Counted from the first letter of the stretch, positions 8,824-16,864 are shown. The stretch is DNA of 44,300 nucleotides from an uncultured Acidimicrobiales bacterium (GCA_938029215.1 CALHFG010000124.1:1-44300); one strand, 5' to 3'. Numbers and translations: made by a program. The notes: a model not told the origin generated them from the letters alone.

Positions 8824-9261
8824 ATGCGACCCATGACCGATGACGAAGCGTTTGCATTTCTGCTAGAAGGTACCCGCACCGGAAAACTGGGCTGGGTCGG
8901 TGCGGATGGACGACCTCACGTCGCTCCGGTGTGGTTCACTCTCGAGGGTGAACCCGGCAATTTCGAGGTGGTGTTCAACACCCACATCGACGCCGGGAAG
9001 GCAAAGGCGATGAAGCGCGAAAGACGGGCATGCTTGACCGTCGACCAGGAGGCCCAGCCCTACGGCTTTGTGAAGATCGACGCCACCGTAACGTTCGAGG
9101 ACGACGCCGACCAGGTTCGAGCTCTCGCCACGAAGGTGGGCGGCCGATATATGGGATCTGATCGCGCTGAGGAGTACGGCGCTCGAAACGGTGTACCGGG
9201 CGAGCTGGTGGTACGACTCAGCCCCACCAAGATCACCGCGCTGGCTGCGGTGAGCGACTAG
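8824..9261 (+). CDS. PPOX-class flavin/F420-dependent oxidoreductase (split-barrel)
   Basis: 145 residues, a typical length. The pyridoxamine-phosphate-oxidase-like split barrel is recognisable from TRTGKLGWVGADGRPHVAPVWF (N-terminal strands and flavin-binding loop) and VVFNTHIDAGKAKAMKRERR (phosphate-contacting Lys/Arg stretch typical of F420/FMN binders). It ends with LSPTKITALA. PPOX proteins of this kind in actinobacteria include F420-dependent reductases, but cofactor and substrate are not determined by sequence alone. ATG at 8833 (MTDDEAF) is an alternative start. Confidence 0.8.
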   Translation: MRPMTDDEAFAFLLEGTRTGKLGWVGADGRPHVAPVWFTLEGEPGNFEVVFNTHIDAGKAKAMKRERRACLTVDQEAQPYGFVKIDATVTFEDDADQVRALATKVGGRYMGSDRAEEYGARNGVPGELVVRLSPTKITALAAVSD

Positions 9262-9334
9262 CCGTCGGCCACTCTCAGCACCTCACTTCACTGAAATTCA
9301 GCGCTGGTTCAACTACAGGGTCGATACTGGTGTG

Positions 9335-10021
9335 ATGTCGCCTCCGCCCCGGTCTCGGTATCGGGCTGTCTCTCGCCGCACGATGCTCAAGACCGCCCTC
9401 GGTGCGGGAGCTGCATCGGTACTCGGGGCGTGCGCAGACGCTGATGCCGAGGTTTTTGGCGGCCAGGTTGCAACGCCAGAGCCAACGACGACCACGACGA
9501 CCACGGCCCCCACAACAACGAGCACAACGACCGAACCCACGATCTCGGGACCGGGCATTGCGGTGGACGGTGAGATGGTGATCTCCTTCACCTACACCAG
9601 AGCTCTGGGAGGCAAGCTCGAATCGCCGTATGTGGCGGTGTGGATAGAGGACGACGATGGGTTCTTGGTCGACACGGTCGCGCTGTTCTATCAACAGGAA
9701 CGACGGGGCGCTCGATGGCTTGATCACCTCGACCGATGGTTCACCGTCGACGCGCAACGCATTGCGGCTGGCGGCGTCGACACAGCGGCTACTATTTCGG
9801 CGGCCACCAGAGCTCCCGGCGCCTACTCGGTTGCATGGGACGGAGTCGCGAGCGAGGAGGTCGTTCCTGCTGGACCGTATTTTGTCTGCATCGAATCGGT
9901 TCGAGAAGACGGCCCGTACTCGTTGATCCGCGAGCGGTTCAACCTCACTGGATCGCTCCCCGAAACTCGTCTCCCCGATGTCGGTGAGCTCTCGCTCGCG
10001 TCCGTTCGGATCAATGGCTGA
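9335..10021 (+). CDS. DUF2271-domain Tat-exported lipoprotein
   Basis: About 228 residues; GTG at 9332 or ATG at 9335. The N-terminus carries a Tat signal (SRRTMLKTALGAG) ending in the lipobox LGAC, then a Thr-rich linker of about 20 residues. The folded part includes SPYVAVWIEDDDGFLVDT, WTARWLDHL-like RGARWLDHLDRWF and SVAWDGVASEEVVPAGPY, matching DUF2271, a periplasmic family usually encoded with PepSY membrane proteins and ApbE. That is exactly its context: the PepSY gene overlaps its stop by 8 bases and apbE converges beyond it. The domain probably takes part in extracytoplasmic redox chemistry; its own reaction is unknown. Confidence 0.78.
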   Translation: MSPPPRSRYRAVSRRTMLKTALGAGAASVLGACADADAEVFGGQVATPEPTTTTTTTAPTTTSTTTEPTISGPGIAVDGEMVISFTYTRALGGKLESPYVAVWIEDDDGFLVDTVALFYQQERRGARWLDHLDRWFTVDAQRIAAGGVDTAATISAATRAPGAYSVAWDGVASEEVVPAGPYFVCIESVREDGPYSLIRERFNLTGSLPETRLPDVGELSLASVRING

Positions 10022-10673
10022 GACAGCGACCGAGGTCGACGACCGGTTGGCTGCACGGCTGAAGGCACAGCAGTCCAAGCCTGGGGGCCGGGCAACGGCT
10101 CGATTTCAACGGTGGATGCGTTGGGTGCATGTGTACGTCAGCATGGCCGCATTCGTGATTATCGGCTTCTTTGGCGCTACCGGCTTGTTGCTCAATCATC
10201 CCAGCTGGTTTGGAGGCGATGAGCTCGTGACATCCCTGGAGGAGGGCACGCTACCGGAGACGGTGCGCCGCGATGGCGGGGTGGAATTCCTCGCGGTAAG
10301 CGAGTTCCTCCGAGCCGAACACGGCGTCGTCGGAGAGGTCACCAACTTCGATCAGGTGGGTAATGAGGCCTCGATCAACTACACGGGACCGGCATATGGA
10401 GCGTCAGCCAGATTTGATGTTGAAACCCTTGGATACACGGTCCGAATCACCGAGGAGAACCTCGTCAACGCGATGAGGGACCTACACACCGGCAGCGACA
10501 CCAATGCGGTGTGGGACCTCGCCATCGACGCGTCGGCGATTCTCCTGCTACTCGTCTCGGCAACCGGCCTCGGAATCCAGCTGTTCATGCGCAAGCGACG
10601 ACTGAGTGCGTTGGGCTGGCTCGCACTCGGTGCGGTGGTGTCGGTTCTCCTGGGCTGGTTCACGCTCGTCTAA
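10014..10673 (+). CDS. PepSY-associated transmembrane protein
   Basis: 219 residues. After a basic N-terminus comes a helix-rich opening (FQRWMRWVHVYVSMAAFVII) with an HVY-type histidine, typical of PepSY-TM proteins, then FGATGLLLNHPSWF. An extracytoplasmic PepSY-like segment (about 65-150) follows, and two closing helices. LHTGSDTNAVWDLAID with its conserved His precedes the second helix. Such proteins often pass electrons across the membrane. I found no [S/D]GAxxT ApbE flavinylation site. ATG at 10014 lies inside the previous gene's end; the stop overlaps apbE by 14 bases. Confidence 0.78.
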   Translation: MAETATEVDDRLAARLKAQQSKPGGRATARFQRWMRWVHVYVSMAAFVIIGFFGATGLLLNHPSWFGGDELVTSLEEGTLPETVRRDGGVEFLAVSEFLRAEHGVVGEVTNFDQVGNEASINYTGPAYGASARFDVETLGYTVRITEENLVNAMRDLHTGSDTNAVWDLAIDASAILLLLVSATGLGIQLFMRKRRLSALGWLALGAVVSVLLGWFTLV

Positions 10674-11529
10674 ACCGGTCCGAACTCACAACGACCTCTC
10701 CGCCTTTCAGCACCAGCAGGCAGATAGCGTCCTCGACTTCTGCGAGCGCCAGAGATTCGTCAGGGTGTAGGACGAGTGCCGTTGTAGCGAACACATCGGC
10801 TGTGGCCGCATCGGGGGCCACCACGGTCGCGCTCGCAATGTGATCAACCGGTCCACCGGTACGGGGATCAAGGACCTTGGAGAACCGTGTTCCGCCAACC
10901 GTCCACCACCGGCGTGCGGTCCCGCTCGTCGCCATCGCCTCGTTGCTGATCTCCACGGTTGCCAATGGTGCGACATTGTCATACGGGCGGTTCGGGTCTT
11001 CGACACCCACCACTAACGCCCCCTCGCCGCGATGCACAAGATCACCGCCGACGCTCAGCCAGGCGCTGGAGATCTCCTCGCCGGCAGCGCGAGCGCGGTC
11101 TAGCGCGCGCTCAACTGCGGTTTGCACAATCCAACCCTTTGCCAGGGCGTTGAGATCAAGCTGTTCCATGTTCGGCGCCTGAATCTTGTTCACAATGTCG
11201 GAAAGAACGGCATCGGCAGGAATGCGGCCGACTCTTTCCGCGTTGGCCCACACATCCACCATTTCCTGTAGCGACGGATGAAAAGCTCCATCGGTTCGTT
11301 GGTGCCACATCATCGCCAGGTTGATCACCGCCCGGAGCTCAGGATTACGTGTTGTACCGGACCGACGCATGTGGCTGAGCGCCGAGTCGGGATCAAACAC
11401 GGAAAAGACCGGCTCGAGCCGCTCGATCTCGTCGATGATCTCGTCTTCGACGGTTCGGGCAACCACAGAGTCCCACGCAGCGACTTCGAGCTCCGCACGA
11501 GTGCCGAGCACCGGTTCCACAACTCTCAT
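10660..11529 (-). CDS. apbE: ApbE-family FAD:protein FMN transferase
   Basis: 289 residues from ATG at 11529; an in-frame ATG at 11589 would add 20 residues without an obvious signal peptide. ApbE landmarks occur in order: VLGTRAELEV, SVFDPDSALSHM, DLNALAKGWIV (family DLGgiAKGy), SVGGDLVHRG, AMATSGTARRWW, SKVLDPRTGGPVDH and the metal-binding ADVFATTAL. The family transfers FMN from FAD onto threonines of extracytoplasmic proteins. Oddities are SKVLDP where the family normally has a histidine before IDP, and no clear export signal. It converges on the DUF2271-PepSY pair, so its target is likely in that system or elsewhere in the genome. Confidence 0.85.
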   Translation of the reverse strand: MRVVEPVLGTRAELEVAAWDSVVARTVEDEIIDEIERLEPVFSVFDPDSALSHMRRSGTTRNPELRAVINLAMMWHQRTDGAFHPSLQEMVDVWANAERVGRIPADAVLSDIVNKIQAPNMEQLDLNALAKGWIVQTAVERALDRARAAGEEISSAWLSVGGDLVHRGEGALVVGVEDPNRPYDNVAPLATVEISNEAMATSGTARRWWTVGGTRFSKVLDPRTGGPVDHIASATVVAPDAATADVFATTALVLHPDESLALAEVEDAICLLVLKGGEVVVSSDRFRRA

Positions 11530-11593
11530 CGGCGCTTCATCACAGTGGCGGACCGCTGACTTGTCAATCGCGGGCGGGAACGGCGCCATTCGT

Positions 11594-11599
11594 TACCCT
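11594..11599 (+). promoter_or_regulatory. Candidate -10 element (TACCCT), leaderless MBL gene
   Basis: TACCCT fits the actinobacterial -10 TANNNT and ends six bases before the ATG at 11606, the spacing expected for a leaderless transcript. TTGTCA at 11561-11566 is too far upstream (27 bases) to be a matched -35, so the assignment is tentative. Confidence 0.35.
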
Positions 11600-11605
11600 G
11601 TACCG

Positions 11606-12217
11606 ATGGCCGGAACGCTTCACCACGCCGACACCGACTTGGAGATCCACAAGATCGTGGTTGGTCCAGTCGACAACAACGTGTTCGTGCTCCGGTGTCG
11701 CCACACCGGCGACGCCGTATTGCTCGATGCGGCCAATGAGCACGAGCGTCTACTAGACCTGTGCAAGACGCTCAACGTTCGTACGGTTCTGGAAACTCAC
11801 GGCCACTGGGACCACATCGGAGCGGTTACCGAAGTCCGCGATGCGGGCTACGACGTGGGCGTCACCGCAGCCGACGCCCACATGCTGCCCAGCTATGACT
11901 ACATCCTCGACGACGACACCGTGATCGAGGTGGGCCGACTCAAGCTCCGAACCATCATTACCCCCGGTCATACCCCGGGTTCGATCTGTTTCAAGGTCGA
12001 AGACAAGCCTTTGCTGTTTAGCGGCGACACGTTGTTTCCCGGAGGGGCCGGCGCAACCAAGTTCGAGGGCGGGAGCTTTGAGCAAATCATCGAAAGCATC
12101 GACCGCAAGCTTTTCACTCTCGATGCGGAGACGATCGTGATGCCCGGCCATGGCTCCGACACCAAGATTGGAGACGAGCGCCCCAGCCTGGACGAGTGGA
12201 TCGCTCGCGGTTGGTGA
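11606..12217 (+). CDS. MBL-fold hydrolase (glyoxalase II-like)
   Basis: 203 residues, compact like the short glyoxalase II-type proteins of actinobacteria. The zinc motif is THGHWDH (His65, His67, Asp69, His70). Further ligands follow in TPGHTPGS (His), FSGDTLFPGGAG (Asp) and VMPGHGSDT (His). It probably hydrolyses a thioester or similar small substrate in the cytoplasm; no C-terminal glutathione-binding domain is present. ATG at 11606 has no Shine-Dalgarno. Its stop overlaps the GTG start of the MFS gene (GTGA). Confidence 0.85.
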   Translation: MAGTLHHADTDLEIHKIVVGPVDNNVFVLRCRHTGDAVLLDAANEHERLLDLCKTLNVRTVLETHGHWDHIGAVTEVRDAGYDVGVTAADAHMLPSYDYILDDDTVIEVGRLKLRTIITPGHTPGSICFKVEDKPLLFSGDTLFPGGAGATKFEGGSFEQIIESIDRKLFTLDAETIVMPGHGSDTKIGDERPSLDEWIARGW

Positions 12218-13482
12218 GTGCCGCCGAGGCTGAACACCTCGAAGAAATCCCGCAAGGATCGCCCAGGGATGCACTAGCAGAGCCCGCCTTCAGACGGATT
12301 TACGCCGCGTCGTTTGTGTCGAACATTGGTCGCTGGATGCAGTTCGCTGCGCTGGGTGTCCTAGGTCAGAAACTCACCGGTTCGCCTCAGTTCCTGGGAC
12401 AGCTTGTGTTTGCGCAGCTCATTCCCATGGCATTCCTCAGCCTCATCGGAGGCAGTCTCGCCGACTCGATGAGCAAGCGGACCTTGCTTACGGTGACCCA
12501 GGTGTGGCAGATGGTCTCCACGTTTGTCCTTGCAGCGCTGCTGATCGACGATGCGATCAACACAGATTTGCTGTTGGCCATCGTTTTCATTACCGGCCTA
12601 GGCCAAGGCCTCTACGCGCCGGTGTTTGGGTCGACGTTGCCCACGTTGGTGAGACGGCAAAACCTCAGCGCAGCGGTTTCGCTGAACTCGGTACAAGTGA
12701 ACGGCGCTCGAGTGATCGGACCCGCCATCGGAGGGTTCCTCGTGTCGCAGTTCGGCTTTGCGCTCGTGTTCTTCATCAACGGAATGAGCTACCTCTTCGT
12801 CATCGGTGCCGTACTCCTCACCACATTCCCAGCCGCTACCGCAACGTCGAGGTCAGTAAAGGACCGCATCTTGGGCGGGTTCACGATTGCCCGGAGGGCA
12901 CCGCAGGTTGGGCGGCCACTCATCATCATGTCCTCCTTTGCATTCCTTTGCCTGCCCTTTATTGGTCAGCTGCCGGGAATCGCCGAGGACCGGCTCGGAA
13001 TCGATTCCGACAGCACCACCTACGGACTGTTCTACGCGGCGTTCGGAGTCGGGGCGCTTCTCGGCGCCCTGTTGGTTGGCACCGTGTTGCTTCGGGCTCC
13101 GAAGCCGTTGGTGGCCCGCCTCACCCTTGGACTGTTTGCCGTGTCCTTGGCCTGGTTCAGCACGATCAGAGAAATCGAATTGGCCTACTTCGCAGTCTTC
13201 TTAGTTGGCCTCTTCTACTTCGCCCTGCCGACAACGCTGAACACCATTTGGCAACAACACGTTGACGACTCGATCCGAGGGCGGGTTTCGGCTCTGTGGG
13301 TCCTCGCCTTCGGTGGAACCGTTCCTGTCACAAACCTGCTGGCAGGAAATGTGGTAGAAGCGATCGGTCTTCAACCAGTCCTGCTTTTTGGAGCTCTAGC
13401 CGCCGCGCTGCTGGGTCTCGTGGTTCGGATTCCGACCGGCGATGTCGTGGGCGAAGAGATCTTGCTTGCACCAGTTCGGTAA
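12214..13482 (+). CDS. MFS exporter (EntS-like family)
   Basis: About 422 residues using GTG at 12214, which forms a GTGA overlap with the upstream stop; GTG at 12196 would overlap by 22 bases. The opening FRRIYAASFVSNIGRWMQFAALG, then LIGGSLADSMSKRTLL (the loop 2-3 motif A region) and about twelve hydrophobic helices match the EntS/MdfA-like drug or siderophore exporter branch of MFS. A cytoplasmic break lies near residue 215-235. The substrate is unknown. It lies 68 bases upstream of sufC on the same strand. Confidence 0.85.
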   Translation: MSAAEAEHLEEIPQGSPRDALAEPAFRRIYAASFVSNIGRWMQFAALGVLGQKLTGSPQFLGQLVFAQLIPMAFLSLIGGSLADSMSKRTLLTVTQVWQMVSTFVLAALLIDDAINTDLLLAIVFITGLGQGLYAPVFGSTLPTLVRRQNLSAAVSLNSVQVNGARVIGPAIGGFLVSQFGFALVFFINGMSYLFVIGAVLLTTFPAATATSRSVKDRILGGFTIARRAPQVGRPLIIMSSFAFLCLPFIGQLPGIAEDRLGIDSDSTTYGLFYAAFGVGALLGALLVGTVLLRAPKPLVARLTLGLFAVSLAWFSTIREIELAYFAVFLVGLFYFALPTTLNTIWQQHVDDSIRGRVSALWVLAFGGTVPVTNLLAGNVVEAIGLQPVLLFGALAAALLGLVVRIPTGDVVGEEILLAPVR

Positions 13483-13550
13483 GTCTCCAACACCCAAATA
13501 ATTGTTCCTACGGAGCTAGGAGAAATTACCGCTTTCGATAGACTGAAGCC

Positions 13551-14312
13551 ATGAGCGTCCCCCTGTTCGAGGTCACCGATCTTCATGCCCGAGTAGCCAC
13601 CGACATAGAGGCCGAGGCCACACCGATCCTTAAGGGTCTCAACCTCACCATTATGCCCGACGAGATCCACGTGATCATGGGCCCCAACGGGTCTGGCAAG
13701 AGCACCCTGGCAAACGTGCTGCTCGGCTCACCCGAGTACGAGGTCACCCAGGGAACCGTCAAGTTCAACGGCGACGACATCACCGACTGGGGTCCCGACG
13801 TTCGCGGCAAAGCAGGTATTTTCCTCGCATTCCAACACCCGATGGAAGTGTCGGGTGTGAGCGTCCTCAACTTCCTACGGCAGGCCTTGAGCGCCCGCAA
13901 AGGTATCGACATGAGCGTTCTTGAGCTTCGGCTCTCGCTCATGGAATGGATGGACACCCTCGGCATGGACAAGAGCTTCATGGAACGGCACCTCAACGAA
14001 GGTTTCTCAGGCGGCGAACGCAAGCGCAATGAGATTCTGCAGATGGCGGTCCTCGAACCAGAGATGGCGATCCTCGATGAGACCGATAGCGGACTAGACA
14101 TCGACGCCCTCCGCATCGTTGGCGAAGGCGTTCAGGCAATTCGCAAGGATCGTGGAGGACTGGGCGCCCTGGCGATCACCCACCATGAACGGCTCCTCAC
14201 TTTCCTCCAACCGAACAAGGTTCACGTGCTCATCGACGGCCAGATCGTTCACACCGGCGGCATGGAAATAGCCGAGAAGATCGACTCCGACGGATACGAG
14301 AGCTTCCGATGA
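13551..14312 (+). CDS. sufC: Fe-S cluster assembly ATPase SufC
   Basis: 253 residues. Walker A GPNGSGKSTLANVLLG, Q-loop FLAFQHPMEVSGVSV (highly typical of SufC), signature FSGGERKRNEILQ and Walker B MAILDETDSGLD followed by ALAITHHERL. SufC powers the SufBCD scaffold that builds [Fe-S] clusters in the cytoplasm. The SufC-specific ERKRNE block separates it from transport ATPases. Its TGA overlaps the ATG of sufS (ATGA). A -10-like TAGACT lies at 13539-13544. The usual upstream sufB and sufD are absent here. Confidence 0.95.
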   Translation: MSVPLFEVTDLHARVATDIEAEATPILKGLNLTIMPDEIHVIMGPNGSGKSTLANVLLGSPEYEVTQGTVKFNGDDITDWGPDVRGKAGIFLAFQHPMEVSGVSVLNFLRQALSARKGIDMSVLELRLSLMEWMDTLGMDKSFMERHLNEGFSGGERKRNEILQMAVLEPEMAILDETDSGLDIDALRIVGEGVQAIRKDRGGLGALAITHHERLLTFLQPNKVHVLIDGQIVHTGGMEIAEKIDSDGYESFR

Positions 14313-15547
14313 GCCCGGGACCAGACTTCGCCGCACTGAAGAAGGACTTCCCGATTCTGGCCACCGAGCGACATGGCAAACCGCTGGTCTTTCTCGACTC
14401 CGCAGCATCGTCCCAGCGCCCAACGCAGGTCCTCGATGCAATGGACTACTCCTACAACAACGCCTACGCCAATGTGCACCGTGGCGTTTACGGATTGGCC
14501 GAAGCAGCAACGAACGCGTACGAGTCGGCCCGCCTGAAGGTCGCTCGATTCATTGGCGCACCCGACAGCAGCGAGATCATCTTCACCAAGAACGCCACCG
14601 AGTCACTCAACCTGGTAGCGGCCAGTTGGGGGCGGGCAAACCTTGGCCCAAGCGACGCCATCGTGCTGACGGTGATGGAGCACCATGCCAACATTGTTCC
14701 CTGGCAAATGCTGCAGGCCGAAAAAGGCTTTGAGATTCGCTGGATCCCGCTTGGCGACGACGGGAAGCTAGATCTGTCCAACATCGACACGCTGCTCGAC
14801 GGCGCGAAGCTGCTCAGCTTCGCCACGATGTCGAACGTTCTTGGCACGATCAATCCGGTTGAGCAGCTGGTCAAGGCGGCCCGGAAAGCCGGCGCCGTCG
14901 TCTGCCTCGATGCGTGCCAGTCGGTCCCCCATATGCCTACCAACGTTGCCGACATGGACGCCGATTTCGTGGCCTTTAGTGGCCACAAAATGCTCGGCCC
15001 GTCGGGCATCGGAGTCCTCTGGGGGCGGATGGAACTCCTGGAGGCAATGCCGCCGTTCCTTGGCGGAGGTGGCATGATCAGCCACGTCACCACCGAAGGC
15101 TTCATGCCAGATGCAGTTCCGTCGAAGTTCGAAGCGGGCACGCCGCCTATCGTTGAGGCGGTGGGGCTTGGCGCCGCGATCGACTATCTCGAGGCGATCG
15201 GCATGGAGAACATTCGCCAACACGAGATCGAACTCACGGCGTACGCGCAACGCACGCTCAAGGAGAAGCTCGGCGATGCCATTACGATCCACGGCCCCTC
15301 AGAACCTTCCGAGCGTGGCGGCGTCCTGTCGATCGAGCTACAAGGCGTCCACGCCCACGACATCAGCCAGGTATTGGATAGTCACGGGGTCGCCGTCAGG
15401 CCTGGCCACCACTGCGCCAAACCTCTGATGCAGGAGCTCGGCGTCAACGCCACCGCCCGCGCCAGCTTCTATCTGTACAACGACACTTCCGACGTGGACG
15501 CCTTAGCCGATGCTCTGGCCGAAGCGTTGTCCTTCTTTGCTATCTAG
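14309..15547 (+). CDS. sufS: Cysteine desulfurase SufS
   Basis: 412 residues, group II desulfurase length. The PLP lysine is Lys227 in FSGHKMLGPSG, and the persulfide cysteine is Cys368 in RPGHHCAKPLM, the short conserved loop of SufS. Other landmarks are LDSAASSQRP near the N-terminus, EHHANIVPW, and the LDACQSVPH Asp/Gln pair. It strips sulfur from cysteine and hands it to the neighbouring SufU. Start overlaps the sufC stop by four bases; sufU follows after 11 bases. Confidence 0.96.
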   Translation: MSPGPDFAALKKDFPILATERHGKPLVFLDSAASSQRPTQVLDAMDYSYNNAYANVHRGVYGLAEAATNAYESARLKVARFIGAPDSSEIIFTKNATESLNLVAASWGRANLGPSDAIVLTVMEHHANIVPWQMLQAEKGFEIRWIPLGDDGKLDLSNIDTLLDGAKLLSFATMSNVLGTINPVEQLVKAARKAGAVVCLDACQSVPHMPTNVADMDADFVAFSGHKMLGPSGIGVLWGRMELLEAMPPFLGGGGMISHVTTEGFMPDAVPSKFEAGTPPIVEAVGLGAAIDYLEAIGMENIRQHEIELTAYAQRTLKEKLGDAITIHGPSEPSERGGVLSIELQGVHAHDISQVLDSHGVAVRPGHHCAKPLMQELGVNATARASFYLYNDTSDVDALADALAEALSFFAI

Positions 15548-15558
15548 GAACCGGACCA

Positions 15559-16026
15559 ATGTCTGATCTCGAAGATCTCTATCGCGAAATAATTCTGGAC
15601 CACTACCGGTCGCCACGAAACTCGGGCGAACTGGAGCCCCCGGCGCACAAGGCTGAAGGGTTCAACCCGCTCTGCGGGGACGAAATTGTTGTCTACCTAC
15701 TTTTGGGGGACGACGGAACGATTTCCGACATCAAAATTGGAGGCCAGGGCTGCTCCATCTCTCAGAGCAGTGCATCCATGATGTCAGCCGCTGTAAAGGG
15801 CAAGACCCCAGAACAGGCACGCGAGCTGATGACAAGCTTCAAAGGCCTCATGAGCATTGCCGAAAAAGGCGAGGAACTCGCCGAACCGACCCCGGCGGAG
15901 ATTCGCGAGCTGGGCGACCTCGCCGCCCTGCGCGGTGTGGTCAAGTTTCCGACTCGAATCAAATGTGCCACGCTCGGCTGGAACACTCTCGACGAGGCTC
16001 TCACCGCGGTGGCCGAAGGAACCTAG
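15559..16026 (+). CDS. sufU: Zinc-dependent sulfurtransferase SufU
   Basis: 155 residues. The SufU signature is complete: HYRSPRNSGEL, then zinc ligands Cys39 and Asp41 (NPLCGDEI), Cys65 (GGQGCSISQ) and Cys136 (RIKCATLGW). The insert of about 20 residues between the second and third cysteines separates it from IscU scaffolds. It accepts persulfide sulfur from SufS. It is the last gene of the suf run; its TAG shares the sequence CTAG with the stop of the convergent dehydratase gene. Confidence 0.95.
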   Translation: MSDLEDLYREIILDHYRSPRNSGELEPPAHKAEGFNPLCGDEIVVYLLLGDDGTISDIKIGGQGCSISQSSASMMSAAVKGKTPEQARELMTSFKGLMSIAEKGEELAEPTPAEIRELGDLAALRGVVKFPTRIKCATLGWNTLDEALTAVAEGT

Positions 16027-16322
16027 ACCTCCGGGGTTCGGGCCAGCCGATCAGCTTCAGCAGCCCATTGGAAGTCGAGGCTTGTCAACCCGCCGGCATC
16101 GTGGGTACTGATGCGAATCTGGACATCGCGGTAGGTGTTGGTCCATGTTGGATGATGGTCCAGCTCTTCTGAAACCTCGGCCATGGCTGCCATGAATTCC
16201 ATCGCAGCCGTGAACGACCCAAACACCAAATCGCGGGCCAAATTGCCATCGACCACTCGCCAGTCCGGGAACTGCTCGAGCTTGCTTTTTAGTTCCTCAG
16301 GAGGCAGAACGGTCGGTCGCAT
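16023..16322 (-). CDS. 4a-hydroxytetrahydrobiopterin dehydratase (PCD/DCoH)
   Basis: 99 residues, full family length. The diagnostic run is EELDHHPTWTNTYRDV followed by IRISTHDAGGLTSLD, giving the catalytic His-His-Pro and the THxxGGxTxxD motif. PCD dehydrates pterin-4a-carbinolamine in aromatic amino-acid hydroxylase cycles, but in bacteria lacking those enzymes its role is often unclear; no hydroxylase is in the window. It converges on sufU with a 4-base stop overlap. Upstream is an AT-rich, hairpin-rich divergent region. Confidence 0.93.
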   Translation of the reverse strand: MRPTVLPPEELKSKLEQFPDWRVVDGNLARDLVFGSFTAAMEFMAAMAEVSEELDHHPTWTNTYRDVQIRISTHDAGGLTSLDFQWAAEADRLARTPEV

Positions 16323-16390
16323 TGCCCCATTCTTGCAAGCCCGCTGTTCAGAGCGCTAGTCGGCGTACTTCAAATTTTAAACGAATAAGC

Positions 16391-16517
16391 ACAACCACCC
16401 AGGCGCATGAACCATGTTGGTTGTCCAAGCTGGTCTACATTAGGTCATAGCTAGGCAACTAGCCTCCTGCAGAAACCTTCTTTGAGGTTTATGCTCATAG
16501 GTCCTTAAGTGGGACCT
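16391..16517. repeat. Cluster of short perfect inverted repeats
   Basis: Four perfect arm pairs follow each other in the AT-rich divergent region: ACAACCA/TGGTTGT (16391-16397, 16418-16424), GCTAG/CTAGC around GCAA (16450-16463), AAACCT/AGGTTT (16473-16490) and AGGTCC/GGACCT (16499-16517). The last one spans the -35 of the sigma28-like promoter. They could be operators for the RHH gene or folds in a transcript from further upstream. Confidence 0.5.
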
Positions 16518-16532
16518 TGTACATGCCGATAG
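16506..16532 (+). promoter_or_regulatory. Sigma28 (FliA/WhiG)-like promoter for RHH gene
   Basis: TAAG (16506-16509), 15 bases, then GCCGATAG (16525-16532), against the consensus TAAA-N15-GCCGATAA. The expected start of transcription is near 16540, giving a leader of about 54 bases before the ATG at 16594. Two further sites with the same spacing occur in this window. Confidence 0.55.
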
Positions 16533-16593
16533 ATTCTGTGCCGTTGCACCGCGACGGATGAAAATGAATCGAATATTTTGATTGGATGCCGCC

Positions 16594-16833
16594 ATGACAA
16601 CAACTACTACCCAGCGCAAGGCCCTGCACGCCTATCTGAGCGACGATGCTCACGAGCAATGGCACACCTTCGCCGCCCAAGAGGGCGTGAGCGTTAGTGC
16701 CGTACTGGAAGCCCTTGCGACCGAGCTTGATTTCTCGAACGACACCTCCGAGGCTCCGATGAAGGATCGCCTCAACGAAGTGGTCGCGATCGCTCGCCGC
16801 ACCGACGCAAGCCGCCGTCGCCGTCGCCGCTGA
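16594..16833 (+). CDS. Small ribbon-helix-helix-like DNA-binding protein
   Basis: 79 residues from ATG; an in-frame TTG at 16582 is less likely. Residues 8-45 (KALHAYLSDDAHEQWHTFAA, then EGVSVSAVLEALATEL) have the strand-helix-helix pattern of Arc/CopG-type regulators, with the GVS(V)SA turn between helices. The C-terminal tail SRRRRRR is strongly basic and could bind nucleic acid. No toxin gene adjoins it, so it is probably a stand-alone regulator or nucleoid-associated protein. It has its own sigma28-like promoter and an excellent terminator. No clear Shine-Dalgarno is visible. Confidence 0.75.
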   Translation: MTTTTTQRKALHAYLSDDAHEQWHTFAAQEGVSVSAVLEALATELDFSNDTSEAPMKDRLNEVVAIARRTDASRRRRRR

Positions 16834-16864
16834 GCCAACGTTCAACCGCACGAGCGGGAACCTC

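Noticed and set aside
9479..9542. ACG/ACA-rich repetitive stretch suspected as a DNA repeat
   Set aside because: It encodes the Thr-rich linker after the lipobox of the DUF2271 protein; ordinary low-complexity coding sequence.
9275..10078. Long minus-strand open frame opposite the DUF2271 gene
   Set aside because: Arg/Ser/Gly-rich composition with no domain; shadow of the plus-strand lipoprotein gene.
16594..16833. Toxin-antitoxin pair with RHH antitoxin
   Set aside because: The gene is followed directly by a terminator and no small toxin gene adjoins it on the same strand.
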